Source of the DNA: Earliella scabrosa
Taxonomy: Eukaryota > Basidiomycota > Agaricomycetes > Polyporales > Polyporaceae
Assembly: GCA_022605405.1 (NCBI GenBank)
Contig: JABYQQ010000014.1
Span: forward strand, 310,001 to 374,000
Length of the DNA: 64,000 nucleotides
Direction: 5' to 3'
Under the pieces are notes generated by a model. That model was not told where the DNA came from. It worked only from the letters and a program-made list of their open reading frames with translations, and made no database searches. Below, in pieces: positions 36,595 through 49,444 of the stretch. The position numbers and the translations under genes were made by a program. Each line of letters opens with the position of its first letter. Position 1 is the first letter of the stretch.

Positions 36595-39538
36595 TCATCT
36601 CCCCAAAGCCATCTGCAACCCAACCATCGCCAACTCCGAGCTCCCCCCTCCTGCTCCTTGTCCCTGTCCCCCTCCTCCTGCCGCACCCACACCGCCCGCA
36701 CCCGCACCCGAACCCGCACCCCCACCGGTACTCGCCCGCCTACTCTGAATCTGCTGCTGCCGCACCAAGCGCTTCGCAGCGCTCACAACCGACTCCTCCT
36801 TCTGCTGCATCTGCATATTCATCTCCCTCGACGACCGGCTCCGCGACCGCTCCTTGCCCCGCCCCTGCCCCTGCGCGATCTCCACCTTCTCCGGCCGGCT
36901 CTTCCGCTCCGTGTGCGCGTGCCCGTGCATCGGCGGCGAGCTGCTCCCTTGTGCTAGTGTGTAAGGGTGAGGGTGGGGATGGGGATGAGCGGTGGGTTGG
37001 GGATGAGGGGGGCCAGGGATAGAGCGCGCCGCTGGAACGGGCGACGCGCCCGCGCCCACACCGACGTTCGCGGGAGAAGGTTTCCCGGGGGACAGCACCG
37101 CGCCCACGCCCACACCAACCCCGCCCACCGACACGGAGAGCGGCTTCGCCGCGGCCGGGAGCTGCTGTGCGTGCGGTGCGGGCGAGGGTAGGGGGGTTAG
37201 CGGCGACGACGGCGCCATCCCGCCCGCTACCGCGTCTTTGCTCGTTGTCGTGTCGACGTGCACTTTCGGGCGGGGTTTCGGCTTTGATGAGGAGGACGAG
37301 GATGCGGTTGCGGAGGTAGAAGTAGAGGCGGAGGCGGAGGCGAGGGCCTCGACGCGCGCGGCGCGTGCGCCGCGCTTGTGCTGGCCCCTGCGCGATTCCT
37401 TTGGGTACTCGCAGACCAAGCCTCGGCGCGTGCATTGACTGTACCACCACCGTCACCACGACCGAAGGGAGGACGCACGCACGCAAAGGAAAGAGAAAAA
37501 AACAGTCAGCAAACAACACGCATACACGCACCCGAGCACTCACTTGCACCTCTGCGGTCCCCCCGGCGGCGGCGGCCCACACGCAATCTTCCTCTCCCTG
37601 CAAAACAAACAAGCCATAATCGGCTTCTTCTTCTCCACCTCCTTCCCCTCGCCCCCCTCCCCATCCACCCCGCCCACGCCCCCGACGGTCATGTTCAGCT
37701 TGAAGATCGCCTGCCCCGCCGTTGGGCCGTCCACGACCATCGGCACCTGCTGCGCCACCACCGTGCTCGTCACCGCCCCGCCCCCTCCTCCACTTCCACT
37801 CAAACCCGCGGAGGGAGAGCCGGAGGAGGGAGCGCCGGAGGAGCCAGAGGGGAACTGCGGGAAGGGATAGTCGACGCGCGGGCGGGGAGAGGAGGAGCGC
37901 GCGAGCGGGTTCTTCTTGGGACGGCCGCGCGGCCGCTTAGTCTGCGCTGCTGGGGGCTCTGTTGAAGAACCCGCCGCTGCGGGCCCGGAGGTGGATGTGG
38001 ATGCGGATGCGGTCGGCTGCTGTTGCTGCTGGTGCTGAGTAACGTCGGATTGGGACTGAGAGCGGGAGGGGGGCGATTGGGCGGGTCCGGGCGTGGGAGG
38101 GCGGAGGGCGTCCATCGGGGGCGGGGACTCGCTCTTGCGCTTCTGAGAGAGGGAGAGGGTGGATGCGATGGCCCGGCCGAGGCTCGCAGGCGGGGAGGCG
38201 GAGGACAGAGAGAGGGGGGAGGATGAGGAATAGGTTTTCGCAGGACGGGGTTTGGGGGAGATGGGGGTAATCGCGCCCTCCAGGGTGTAGCTTCGCGTGG
38301 GACCGGCGGGGAGCGGCCGCGCCGAATGCAAGTGCGAGTGCGAGTGCGAGTGCAGGGACGGGACGGAACCGTGGGGCATGGACAGGGAGGAGAAGTCGCT
38401 GAGCGAGGCCGAGGGCGAGAGCGGCGAGTCCACGAACATGTCGGGCGAGAACGGGTGCGGGAAGGCGGGCGAGAACGGCTGGGAGGTGTCCACGAACAGG
38501 TCGGGGGGATGGGGTGGGTAGAACTTGGAGGGCGAGGGCGGGAGCGGGGAGGGAAGGGGAAGGAGACGGGAGGGGATGAATGTATGCGCAGCTGAGTGGA
38601 TGGGAGAAGGACTCACCCCGACGGCGCTGTCCCAGCTATTCTGGCTCTGTGCGTCCTCTGCGGGCTGGACGTCGTAGGTAGGACGGTAGTCGAGGCCGAC
38701 GTCCATGCTCTCCTCCTTGCACTCGATGTCGACGCGGTCGTCGAGGACGTCCATCGGCTCTGTGGAGTACTGGGCGGCATAGGCGGGGGTATCGTAGGCG
38801 AACATGGCCGCGGCAGACGCGTCGTCGCTCATCCACATCGGGGCGTCGTCTGCAGGGTCGAGCTCGCGCTTGACGGATTTATGAGCGTGAGCGGAGGCGC
38901 GCAAAGGCGAGTCGACATGTGTCAGGGCGCCTGGGAGGGAATGTGGGGCCCAATGATGATGCGAGGGCGCGGGCTGGGAGGAGTCGGGCTGGAGGGGGTG
39001 GGGGAGGGCATTGAGATTCTACCCGGAAAGATCGGGTCAGGAGAGGGAGAAGAGAATGGGGGTCGGCTAGAGAAAGAAGCTCACCCTGGCGTCGTGTACG
39101 TACTCGTGCGCGTGGTCAGGGTAGGAGGACGTGAGGGATGATGATGAGGAGAAGCGGGGGTCGAGCGCCCGGGGAGCGGGGGCGACTAACGCTGTTCGAC
39201 ACGGGCGAGGTCAGTGCCGATGCGGGGGTAGGAGGAAGGTGGAGGTGGAGAAGAGGGAGAGAAGGAGGAGAAGGAAAGGACAGACCTGCTTGCAAGGCGT
39301 AGTGATTGCTTCGTGGGGGCGAGGAATATGATGAGATCGCCTGAGACTCAGCATGGTGACCAAAATGGACGGATTGATCGTGGCGCACGGCGCTCAGAGT
39401 GGGCATTGACTTGGACGAGGACGGGAGAGGCCGGTGTGGGACAGACTGGTGGTCGTCGAAGGGCGCGAAGTCGGGCTCGAGCGAGGGGGGAAACTGGAAG
39501 AGGGGGATGGAGGGACGAGAGAGAGGACTGGGGCGCAT
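36595..39538 (-). CDS. Zn2Cys6 transcription factor with AT-hook, basidiomycete type
   Basis: Nuclear DNA-binding regulator. The zinc cluster is built from two exons: KPIMACLFCRERKIACGPPPPGGPQRC, then, after an intron, NQCTRRGLVCEYPKESRRGQHKR. Spacing is C-x2-C-x6-C-x10-C-x2-C-x6-C, a complete binuclear cluster near the middle of the protein. Before it is an AT-hook-like KRPRGRPKKNP. The N-terminal half is long, Ser/Pro-rich and disordered, with HSHSHSHLHS and QHQQQQQ tracts; the C-terminal half has Ala/Ser, Gly and HPHPHPHP tracts and ends LQMALGR. The start MRPSPLSRPSIPLFQF at 39538 is linked through two further introns (exon with DPRFSSSSS..YPDHAHEYVHDAR, and exon with NLNALPHPLQPDSSQ) to the long main exon. 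No fungal-specific middle homology region is seen. Target genes unknown. Confidence 0.82.
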
Positions 39539-41604
39539 GGCGGGCAGAGGCTGAGGCAGGCTGAGGCTGATGGCGAGATGGGCGCGATCGAGGATCAGCG
39601 GGGGCCACGCGAGGGAGGATAGTGCGGGTTATCAAACGATCGCGGAAGCAAAAGCGACAGCGACAGGGAGGGCAGGAGGTCGCAGGCGGCGAGGGGGAGA
39701 GAGCGAAAGGCAGAAAGGGGGCGGGAGGAGATTACTTATGTGGACTGAAACGGGGCTAGCGAGCAAGACACACGTGTGGCTGCTCGCGTACGCCCCCTCG
39801 ACCCGGTCGCAGAGCCTGAGCGGTAGGTCGTTTGCTATTCGAATTCCTCGCAGCCTGCATCTTCCCGCTAGCCTTTCTCGTCCCCCAATCTCAGTCTTAT
39901 CGCCCCCCTCCTACCAGCGTCCTCCTAAGCTACCTCCCCCGGCGCTCTCCTCTCCTCCACGGCCCTCGCCCGACGTTTCCACGCGTCGTCCTCCACCACG
40001 CCCACGCCAGGTACGACCACCCAGCTGGGTACATACGCACCCCGCCCCTCCCGCGAATGTCCCCTCCCCGTGCTCGTCTGCGTTCACTTCGCCTGCCCAG
40101 CACTTGGCTCTTCGCGATGCGCGCGACGCCTCGTTCATGCCTATATTGCGATCGCAATCAATCCCGGCTGCGCGGCCGTATATGAGCTTCCCCAAGACGT
40201 AACACGCCTACAGCGTCCGCTGCCCACCCGCGCGAACACTGTCATCCGGTCTGCACACGCTCCCGATAAGGCAGCTCAGGACCCACATTCTCGTCCAATC
40301 GTGCACGTCCCATGCCAGCCCGCTGCTGTCCTTGCCCACTCCTCGTCCGCCCCTCTCGCAACCCCGGTCCGTGTCTCCAGCGCACGCTCTCTTTCCCTGA
40401 GCCCGCATCGCACGACGTGCCGGAAACTTCCTTTGCGCTACCAATCGCCTCCTCCCGTATGACGCCATCCCCGCACCGACACCCCCGCGCTCTCCTGCCG
40501 TCCCCTGCCGAGGGGCGTCCCATCCGTCCCATACAACGCCCGCAACCTTGTCTCCCCGCGCGCCCGGCCGGGGCCCATTAGCTAATCGTGAGGTATGTTT
40601 GCCTTCATATCGCACCTATGGCCCCCCACAATCGGACGCGTGTCCTTCCCGGATCTACCACGTCCTCACGCTTTTACCCCGCAGCTGCAAGCCCATCGCG
40701 TGAAGTGCGAACTTCGAAGCACGGGCCACGCACGATTCACGCTAGATGCGGACAATCGCTGTGCCATCGCGTCCTAGCACACCACCTCCAGGTCATGCTC
40801 TCCCGCCCGATATGGCTCCTGTGGCCTGACGTCTGCCATGTGACGCTGCTGCAATATGTGGCCCGCGACGTCTAGTACTACACGCCAATCACTCCGCCCG
40901 CCCGTCCGTCCGTCTTCTCGTACGGCATCGTGGTCGCGTGCCGCTCAGCATGAGTGCACGCTGCCGCTCCGCGCTCTGTGGACTTACTGCACGCGCGCGG
41001 TGTCCACCGTCCACCATCCAGTGTACATTCGGTGTCAATATGTGTACAGTGGAGGCTCCGCGGCTGCTCCGACCCTTCCACGTTCCTCCCTCCAATGCAC
41101 CCGCGCGTGGCACTGTGGACTTGTGCTCAGGGCGCGCCAAGCCAATACGCCCTCTTATGGGCGACAGCCCATGCTCCCTCGTACTCACGAGCTTCACCGC
41201 ATCCAATCGATGCGAACGGCACCCATGGGCACGGTGCGGTGCTTTGAGAGTGCGTTGATCCACCCGTCAGTTTCATCTCGTGCAGCGTCAATCCTTCGGC
41301 TCGAACAGACGACGGGGCGCACTGCACCCAATTAGCCATGCTCGATCGTCTGAGGTCTCTAGCCCTGCAGCAGCCCGCAACCTCCCCGGTGTCGGATGAA
41401 CCCTGATAGCTGCGAGCTGCTGCTTCCAGGGCTAGTACCGGACCTCAGGCTTCTCAGTCCAGTCCCATCGAAGGCGTCGGGAGGGGGTGAGCAATCACAA
41501 TCAACGTTCAAGTTCAACCATCGAGCGACTTTCGCCGGCCTCTGTACACTGGAGACGCGGACGTACCTCGTGCAATCCTGCGCCCGGACACCGAGCACGC
41601 TCAC
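39539..41604. other. Gene-poor region, upstream of transcription factor
   Basis: About 2 kb upstream of the transcription factor. Pyrimidine-rich C/T tracts are common. Several overlapping open frames exist on both strands but none has family features or consistent splice signals. I see no gene. Confidence 0.4.
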
Positions 41605-42200
41605 GTCAGCCAAAGCAGGGAAGAACAGAACACACACAGGACCATAGTGCGCCCCCCCTCTCCCCTCCCCTGCTTCTCGCTGTGTGCTCGTCTTTTGATC
41701 CCCGGTGTTGCTCTTTCCCAGATTCCGTTCGAGATGCTTCCGTGGTCCGCGCGCAGCGGAAATGACCGCTCGCGTTTGTCGTTATGGCTGATCGTATGCC
41801 TGTCTATGGGTGCGCCACAATCCATCAAGTCTGCAAACGCGGGTATATGCGACGAGACGAGCCGGTGTCGCGTACCGCACCCACTCGCGTATACCCTCAA
41901 CTGGACGAGCCACGGACGGACAAGTTCCAAGCCGTCGTCGTCGGTACGGACGTACGTACGCAGAAACCTTGATGTCCTGTGACCCCCCTCTCTCCCGGAT
42001 CCATTCAGTCGGGGTTAGAGCCCCGCAGGGACCATCACAAGCGGCACACCCACCCATTGCGCCACAGCCGCACCTGCCAGAGACTTGGGGAAGATGCAAG
42101 GCAGGGCACGGCGAAGGGCTCGTGCGTCCCGACTCCCCGACGCTGCACGTCTGCGCAATGGCGGTACGATTTGATCGCCGGTGTCCCTCCCTCCCCTCTT
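41605..42200 (-). repeat. SINE-like repeat, copy 1
   Basis: Read on the minus strand it has a perfect RNA polymerase III A-box, TGGCGCAATGGG (42053-42064), followed by a GATGGTCCCTGCGGGGC block and a long shared tail ending near ACTTGATGGATTG (about 41815). It is homologous to 42740-43070 (opposite orientation) and to 43385-43790 (same orientation). No coding capacity found. Confidence 0.5.
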
Positions 42201-42739
42201 CGTCGTCGTACTCGACGTACTCATTCAAGGCGTGCAGACGCATCTTACCTCCTCGTACGCAGCTCGTCGACGTCGGTAGTTAGTACCTGCAACGGCGTCG
42301 ACGACCGCGGACGAAGTGATGCGTCGAACCTGTGCACGAAAGCGGCAAGCAATTCCGCTCGAGATGTGCGTAGAAATGTGCTTCCATTCTCCTCCTCCCT
42401 CTTCCTCCTCTTACTCCTCCCGGTTTCACCGCCAGGCTGCTATTCGAGTTCATGACTTCCAGCCGCGCTACGCTTCGCGGATGAAGAGCGGGAGCTTCTG
42501 GGAGCTTCCCATCCCCGGTGCTGGTCCTATCCAGATACCGGCCTGCGACGCTTGAGGGCCCTCCGCGGCCCACCCAGCGGTATGCATTGGAACTTCACGC
42601 TACCGCTCTTCATCTGACCCAGACCTTGAGTTGGAGGTGACTCGTACGGATCGTGCGACTGTTCGATTGTCCAACCGTACGGGCCCTCCGTCGTCTCCTC
42701 TCTTTTGTGTTCTGTCTCTTGAACTTCTGAGACCATCGA

Positions 42740-43070
42740 GACCCGGGCGGGCGCGGCGGTGGCGCAATGGGTGGGTGTCCCGCTCCAGAGTTCGTGATGG
42801 TCCCTGCGGGGCCTTAACCCCGATTCAATGAACGGGGGAGTCACAGGACACGAAGGTTCTCTTCGCACTTCGCACTGTGAAGTCTGCGATGGTTCGTCAA
42901 ATTCGACGGACCCAGCCCTTGGACATGACGTGAAAAGTGTGAGCGGTAGCTGCCTCGTGTCCGAGTTGCGGGTGCTCATATGTGTTGACTTGATAGATTG
43001 CGACGCGCCATAGATTGTAGGGTGAGCAATGACGAATGGGAACAGCCGTATCGACGGTGACACCCTATGG
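42740..43070 (+). repeat. SINE-like repeat, copy 2, tRNA-like head
   Basis: A-box TGGCGCAATGGG at 42760-42771, then a possible D-arm (GCGC/GTGT), GTGATGGTCCCTGCGGGGC, and a T-arm-like CCCCG-ATTCAATGAA-CGGGG. The acceptor ends do not pair, so it is not an intact tRNA. The 3' part (ACTTGATAGATTG..ATAGATTG) matches copy 1 in inverted orientation. Confidence 0.5.
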
Positions 43071-43384
43071 TCCATCAGCTCTAGCCCTGTGCCGATACTG
43101 AGCAGCAGCAGCCTACCCTACCAGAACCTGGACGCTTGTCACCCTTGCGCAACATGTTACGCTGGCACTTCCGCCTTACCTCAGTTGACAGGCCAAGCTC
43201 ATAACAACATCGCGCGTCGACGGTTGCGCCATCGGGTGCTGAGGTTGTCATGCGTACGTGCCGAGTCCTCGTTGTATTCAAGTTACCTTCCTCGATGATG
43301 GTTGACTAACGTCCGCGCTCATACGCGCCGCTACACTCCAGATAGCACTACTACCTGCCCTCGGAAGTCGGAACTAGCCTGCGC

Positions 43385-43790
43385 CGATGAAGAAGGGAAG
43401 ACAGAACGCACAATACGGCTCACGGCTCTGTATCTCCCGATGTACGGGTATTGTTGATCCCCGGTGCTGCTTTTATCCGGAATGCGCCCTTCGACGCTTC
43501 CATGCGCGAGCTCCTGCGCTGCGCACCCGCCAAGGGCATTCCAATTGGTATTGCGCTCCGCCGCAAGGTAGCCAACGATTGTGAGTGTCGACTCTTATTG
43601 GCATGTTTGCAGGCTGTTAATCTGAAGCGTCACTAGTACGAGAAGCTTGGGATCCCACCCATTACGCCACAGCTGCAATTGCAGAACGCCTGCCATGGAA
43701 GACAGCGAACACTCATACAATACGTCGTTCCCCGACGCCACACGTCTACGCTGTTCCCTGACGATCTGACCCCGGTGTCGGTCCTAACCT
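43385..43790 (-). repeat. SINE-like repeat, copy 3
   Basis: A-box TGGCGTAATGGG on the minus strand (43658-43669). Flanks match copy 1 on both sides: CGTCGGGGA before the box, and GCACCGGGGATCAA and the GGGAAGA.CAGAAC block beyond it. The middle is diverged. Confidence 0.45.
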
Positions 43791-46159
43791 AACTCGAGCA
43801 CTTCGGCGGTGCGCATCATGTCCTCATCATCAAACCGTCAAACGATCTGCGACTTGGGAGGTACTCGTGGACCGCCGCATATACGGTTCACCTCCATGTC
43901 TATGACTCTATGCCGCTGGCTCGAGACGCCACACCTCGCCCGTCGACGCGCGCGACCCTCGAGACAGGACGTAGCACGCTCTGATAGGTCAGTGCACACT
44001 CTCAACCGCAGGCCTTGAGGCCCGAGGCTCGCGCCTCGCCTTTTATTTTCCATTCTCCCCGTCATCGTCCTGTCGCAGAGTCAGTACTCATGCCCTCCTG
44101 TAGACCGTCACTACCGCAGCGCGTCAAGCCATTATCTGATGAGCCCAAACGCTATCGACCCATCGATGCCGTCAGGACGACTATCGACAATCATGGTGGG
44201 TGCGCTCAGCCTGCCCGCAGGCGGTGCCAGACAGCTCAAATCATGCAGCACCAGACAGTGGCAATGCGCCGGCCAGGTCGCGCCGAGCTCATACACCTCC
44301 ATTTGGGCGAATGTCTGTCTTGTGTATGTCGTTGGCCATCCGGTGCGTACGTGAATGGTACTGCTGCTTCGCCCCCCTTGTGGACGCTTAGTACCATGGT
44401 AACTAACCCTTCTGCCTGCATGCCCCGCTAGCTGAGATCGCCCTCAGTCAGCCACCCGAGAACGTCGATTATCTCGATGTCGATGGATGCCTTGGACATC
44501 AGCGCCACAGCTGCAGCTTCAGAGCAGTCGACAGTCGTCGATGGCATCGCCTATCTGAATGGAAGACATGTCAGACGAACGTGCCGTCACTGCCCTTCAC
44601 GAGGTCCTGCCAAGGCGATTCCCGGTTGTCCTCCCCAGCGCTCAGCAGGGCCACCGCACACACGAGGAGACACGAGGACCCTGCGATCGGCGCCGCACGC
44701 AGACTTACCCGGCGTTGGAACCGTTTTGCCTCGCAATCGCGATTGACTGTGGACGTCTGCGTAGAACATTCAAGTTTCAACAACGACCACACCTGTGCTC
44801 AGGCTCGCAGGCTCTGTGCAGAACGTGTTCTGGTGCGTTCTCGCACCCCAAGTCTCTAGGCTGTACGTACCCTCACGTACACTCGACGCATCCATTCTTC
44901 CAGCTCCCCGCCGCCGCCGCTCAGCCCGCCACATCTCGCGACCCGTAAAACATTAGCAGGCCTCGCGCAACCACGAGCTGCCTCGCGACGCTGTCACCTG
45001 TCAGGAACCTTGGTTTTTCCCCAAAGCGCGAGGTCCGCAGGCTCGTTCCCGCCGTCATCGCTTAGGCATCGACATGTACCGCAGTGCGTCACCGGCGGGC
45101 CAGCACCGATATGTATCTGGATCCATGATCCATGATGCCTGATGCATGATCCTTGCTTCCATGCGCCCCTGCCTATGCCGTGAGCGGGACTCGTGGCGGC
45201 CGACGTCGACTACGTACGTCGTATCGACAATCTGCGACGTCCAAGCTCGAAGTTCGAAGTTCGAACGTCCACCGTGGGGGCGGCCACCGCGTCGGACGCT
45301 CACGTCACCCACGCCCCTGCAGCCAGTGACTCAAGCGAGTGCGTTTTCGGTGCGCACAGGCGGGGGTGCTCGGTGGGAGGCTCGGCGCTGCGTCTCCTCG
45401 CGTCCGCGCCTCGCCCCCCGCCCTCGTCCTGCCTTCTCCCGCCTCGTGCTCTCAACTCCTCCTTCTCAGCTTATTCTTGGCTCACGTCAACTCAGGGTCG
45501 CGGTTAAAGTTCATCATCGCTCAGCAGTCGGACTCCCGAGCTCGGACTCCGACTCCGACTTTTGTCCCCGGTGCACGCGCGGCGCACCCCGACATACACC
45601 CAGCGGCGGGAGCGGGAGCGGGAGTTCCCTCTTCCGCGGGAGGCGCGTTCGAGTCGCAGCGTGGCGGCGTCTACGGCTCCTACTAGCACCAGTGCTAGCG
45701 CACGCCCGCACGCTAATCCAACGTCAAAGTTCAAACTGACAGATGCGGGCCCTCGGAGTCCTCCGCGCACCATACGCGGCATAGTACCCGTGGGAGGCCA
45801 GAACAGCTGTACAGCGGTACGACATGGACACACACTACTTAGTGTGCTACACGCACAGTCGACGGGGCTAGCTGATATGTATCTACACCCTTACATATCG
45901 CGGGCGACACAGGCGACGGGTCTGTCTCGTCGGCGATGCGCCGCAGGACGTCCGCACCCGCTCGCGCGGTACGCGTGGCTCGCATGGTGAGTGAATGGCT
46001 CGCCGCCCCCTTCCTGGTCCCTGGATGCCTTCGGTCGGCGCTCACGTGGGCCTTGGCTGATCCCGGGTGTCTCGGGGAACCTTCGACCTAGGCGGTCTGG
46101 AAGACTGCAGGAAAAGCAGGGTTCAAGTCGCTGACGAAACGCAACCTGCAGACTCCTCA
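43791..46159. other. Gene-poor region with decayed repeats
   Basis: No convincing gene. Small local repeats occur at 45120-45160 (GATCCATGATGCC units) and 45245-45270 (CGAAGTT units). Frames of up to about 200 codons exist but look like GC-driven chance frames. Confidence 0.35.
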
Positions 46160-46960
46160 CTGTGGTGCTCGTACTCGGCAAGTACCTTCGCTCGAGGACA
46201 CGGGTGCGTGCTGAGATTGCATTCAGACCCCTGAAGCACAGCAGCAAGCCACGGACCACGGTTGTCGGCTCGAACAGAGACAGAGGAGCGCAGGCGCGGC
46301 GGGTCCGACACTCACGCTGGACCCACGTACTTGCGTGCAGGGTGGAGGAGAAGGAGGGCGTGATTCAGAACGCGAGCCGCAGAGCTCGGAGGTGTGCGGT
46401 ACGTGCTTGCTTACGTTCGAGGTGGCTTCGGGAGCACCGCAGGAGTCAGGGCGTCCACGTACTGGGCGCGCCGCGTCCCGACGCAGTCTTTGCCGGGCAT
46501 CGGCGGCGGGGTCCCGTTCTTGGGCGCAAACGAGGCGCGAACATTCAATGCCTTCACTCGCTCTTGGGCCCCGGGGCGGGCTTGGCGGGACGGCCAGTGT
46601 GGGCTGTGGGAGGCGATTGGCTTATGGAGAACTTCGAGAACAAGGACCACAAGCTCGAGTATGCGTGGCGCCCGCCACCGTGCGCTGAACCGTGCATTCC
46701 AGCCAGCGTCGCAGCTTCGACAGGGGCAAGGGCTCGTCCATTTGTTTGTAACCCTAGACGAAGCAGTGCGGAATGCACGACTGTCGGAGTCCACGGCCAC
46801 GGTTGTCGGCTCGAGGGCGGAGACGCGGGGGCTCAATGTTCACGTACCAGGGAGGGTGGGAGGCACGAGTGTTTCAAGGCCCAGAGTTGCAGACGTACAG
46901 TATGAGATTACGTGCTGGCCAATTCCGAATTGGAAGCCGGGGAAGGGCAGGGGAGGGGGC
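46160..46960. repeat. Degenerate direct duplication, about 540 bp offset
   Basis: The block CCACGG.CCACGGTTGTC followed by GGCTCGA occurs at about 46250-46275 and 46790-46815, with weaker similarity continuing on the 3' side. Long open frames span both units but have no recognisable domain, so I do not call a gene. Confidence 0.4.
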
Positions 46961-49444
46961 GAGTTGGAAATCGACGCTACTGAACGCCATGCCGCAGGCG
47001 CGGCAGAAGAGGGCCCTCCGTTTGGTGGCCACGAGGCCGTGCGATTGATGCGAGGGCGAGGGTTGCTCAGGTAAGCCTTCCAGCAGCCAGCATTAGATTT
47101 GATCTGGTGCTTCGAGACTGCTGCACGCGCACCACCGTGGGCTTCCGGCGAGATTGGCAGATGCGCCGCATGCTGGCTCGCACCGATTGGGGTTATGCTT
47201 CGCGCAGTGCGCACAGCGCCGTCGCCGGGCCGGGGAGTGCTGCTTCGGCCCCCGCGAGGTTGAATGAAGACAGGCGGGTAGCAGGAAGGTGGGGTGAGCC
47301 GATCTCCGGCGCGCATGGCTGCGTACGCGCAATGCGCAATCTCCGAGAGCTTGTCCGAGCCTATGCTTATGTTTTCTGTTCTTAGATGGTCACATCTGCG
47401 ATCCGGCTGCTGCGCGCACATTAGTCCTGCACGAGGAGGAGACGCGGTGTCACCTATGCCCTAGCTCCACCTACGAACCTTCGCGCACTAGTTGCCAGAC
47501 GGCAGCTATACCCTCCGAGGTATTGCAGTGTTGCTAGTGCTGGTGCTTTGCCGTGCGACGGTTGCATCAGTACATGCATCTTCTGGGGCGCCGCGAAGCC
47601 GCAGCGGGATTCGCTCTCGCCAGACGCGAAGGCGCCGGTGACGTACTATCTTCCCGAAAGTTGTGAAGCAGACATACGACGATGCATACTACGAGGACTA
47701 AGTAAGTGCGCCTCCACCCTCTGAGAATATGCAAAGGTGTCGTAACTGATTCATCGGTCCAGGGATCCGACGTGGTTGCATCAATTTGCCAGGAGACGTG
47801 GGGTAGGCGGACTTGAACAGGTGGCGTCCAGTAGTCGTCGTACTGTCAAGCCACTCGAATCGAACGTAGCGGTCATCGCCCCGTTCTGTATGGCCAAGAC
47901 GTTCGGCGCACACAGTCAACACGGCAAGTTGCGCATCCCTAGGTGTCCGAAGATGATCGCAGGAATGGAAGGAGTGAAGTGAGTGTAGTTACTCTGATAC
48001 TCAGCGCAGCTGGTGTTCATAATTCCTTGATTTGCCCACCTCCGTCGCCCGGGCGGTACTAGTGAACTTCCCACTGTACCGATATAGTGCGCTGCTCGTG
48101 CCTTCTGGACCGGGCTACGCCGTGACCGTCGTTCATCCTTCCATTCTCAGACACGTAACGCCGTTACGACACTCGGGACGTACTGACGCTGTCCGCTCCT
48201 GCGCTCAATGTGTGCAGTGCTCGCAGTACATCCTAAGCCGTGACTTGCAGCCTATTCGAGGCAACTCGCTCGGGTCCTCTAGGGCCCGCCTTTCCACGGG
48301 TAGCATTCGTGCTCGACCTCGTGCGAGAACATCCGTGGAGGTGTCATAATCATGAGGCTGGCTGCGTCAAGCCCAGGTCGGATCGTATATTCTCCTGAAA
48401 GTCTCTTCACTAATTCTAACGGGCAGTGGCACAGGGTAGCCGTGCGCGAGCACCCTCAACCAAATGGGACCTCCTTCCGCTCATTTCCGTGAGGATTTAG
48501 GATCTAGTCGAGGTCGAGTCTCCCACAGGCACTTTATTATTCCTGACGGCGCTTCGCGTCCTTCGGACCAGCATCCATTTTCCGACGCAATGTGACCTAA
48601 CCTATGTATGTCTGATTTCTTGCTAGTCTGTTTCTGTACGTGATCACTCAGCTCTGATCTGTGTCTCAGGGACTTTGTTGATCCGCACAAGTTCCGACTG
48701 GTCAAGTTCAAACAGCTCTAGCCTCAACCTATCTTCCTCCAAGTCCATCACGGTCATCCCTGCGCCTACGCTCCGGTGGTTCGGGTATGTCGCACGAGGT
48801 CGTCAACCTGCTGAGTGTTTAGTAAAATCTCACGCAAGGAAGGTGTTCGGTTCTTCGCAACGTTCCGAACGGATGTTGATCAGTTACTGACCCATCAGCT
48901 CGGTACCTCAGACTGGTGAGAGACCGAAAGAATACACCGGCGGTCGGGGCTTGCGGCTCGTACCCACGTATGGACCATGACAACTCCAACTGCTTGGCGA
49001 AAAGTGCGCACTGCGCGTACGGTTCATCCACTGGCAGGCATCTGGAATCAAACAGTGCTCCCCTCGCTGCGCTATAGCTTGTCATTTCGGCCGCAATCCT
49101 CCCGAGGAACATATTCCTAAACCGATCTCCGACGGGTGTGCTGTTGATGCAGGCGCAATACACAATCTCCGTGAGTGCACTCACGTGGCGCTCTACACAC
49201 GGTTGACTGAGCATGGCTGTGAGTCGAGGTTCCATTAATATCTGACCTGGCAGTGCACAGTAGAAGAGAAGCGGGCTGTTCGATCTGCCCATTTCGGAGT
49301 GCGCTCCCGACCTCGAGTCTGCGCATTGACTTGGTTTGTGCTATACTCAGCTATTGCTTGCTATAGACTGATAAGAGGCTTCCGACCGTGATAGAAGCAC
49401 CACACGAAGTACAGCCCCTTCTACTCCATACATGGGCTAATGCG
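46961..49444. other. Gene-poor region without assignable feature
   Basis: Short fragments with a coding look, such as KVVKQTYDDAYYED near 47660-47700 and FVDPHKFRLVKFKQL near 48672-48718, are bounded by stops and could not be joined into a gene. They may be remnants. Confidence 0.3.

Noticed and set aside
36740..37612. Minus-strand frame of 290 codons
   Set aside because: It overlaps the zinc-cluster factor in another frame; the factor's frame holds the complete Cys motif and correct splice sites.
42750..42850. Intact tRNA gene
   Set aside because: A-box and arms are tRNA-like but the acceptor stem does not pair and the same sequence recurs as a longer repeat with a tail.
45146..45739. Plus-strand frame of 197 codons
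   Set aside because: Ser/Arg/Pro-rich composition from a C-rich tract; overlapping frames are equally open and no family feature is present.
46162..47074. Overlapping plus-strand frames of 247 and 226 codons
   Set aside because: Arg/Ala/Gly-rich frames in GC-rich DNA with a degenerate duplication, no recognisable domain, and two frames equally open.
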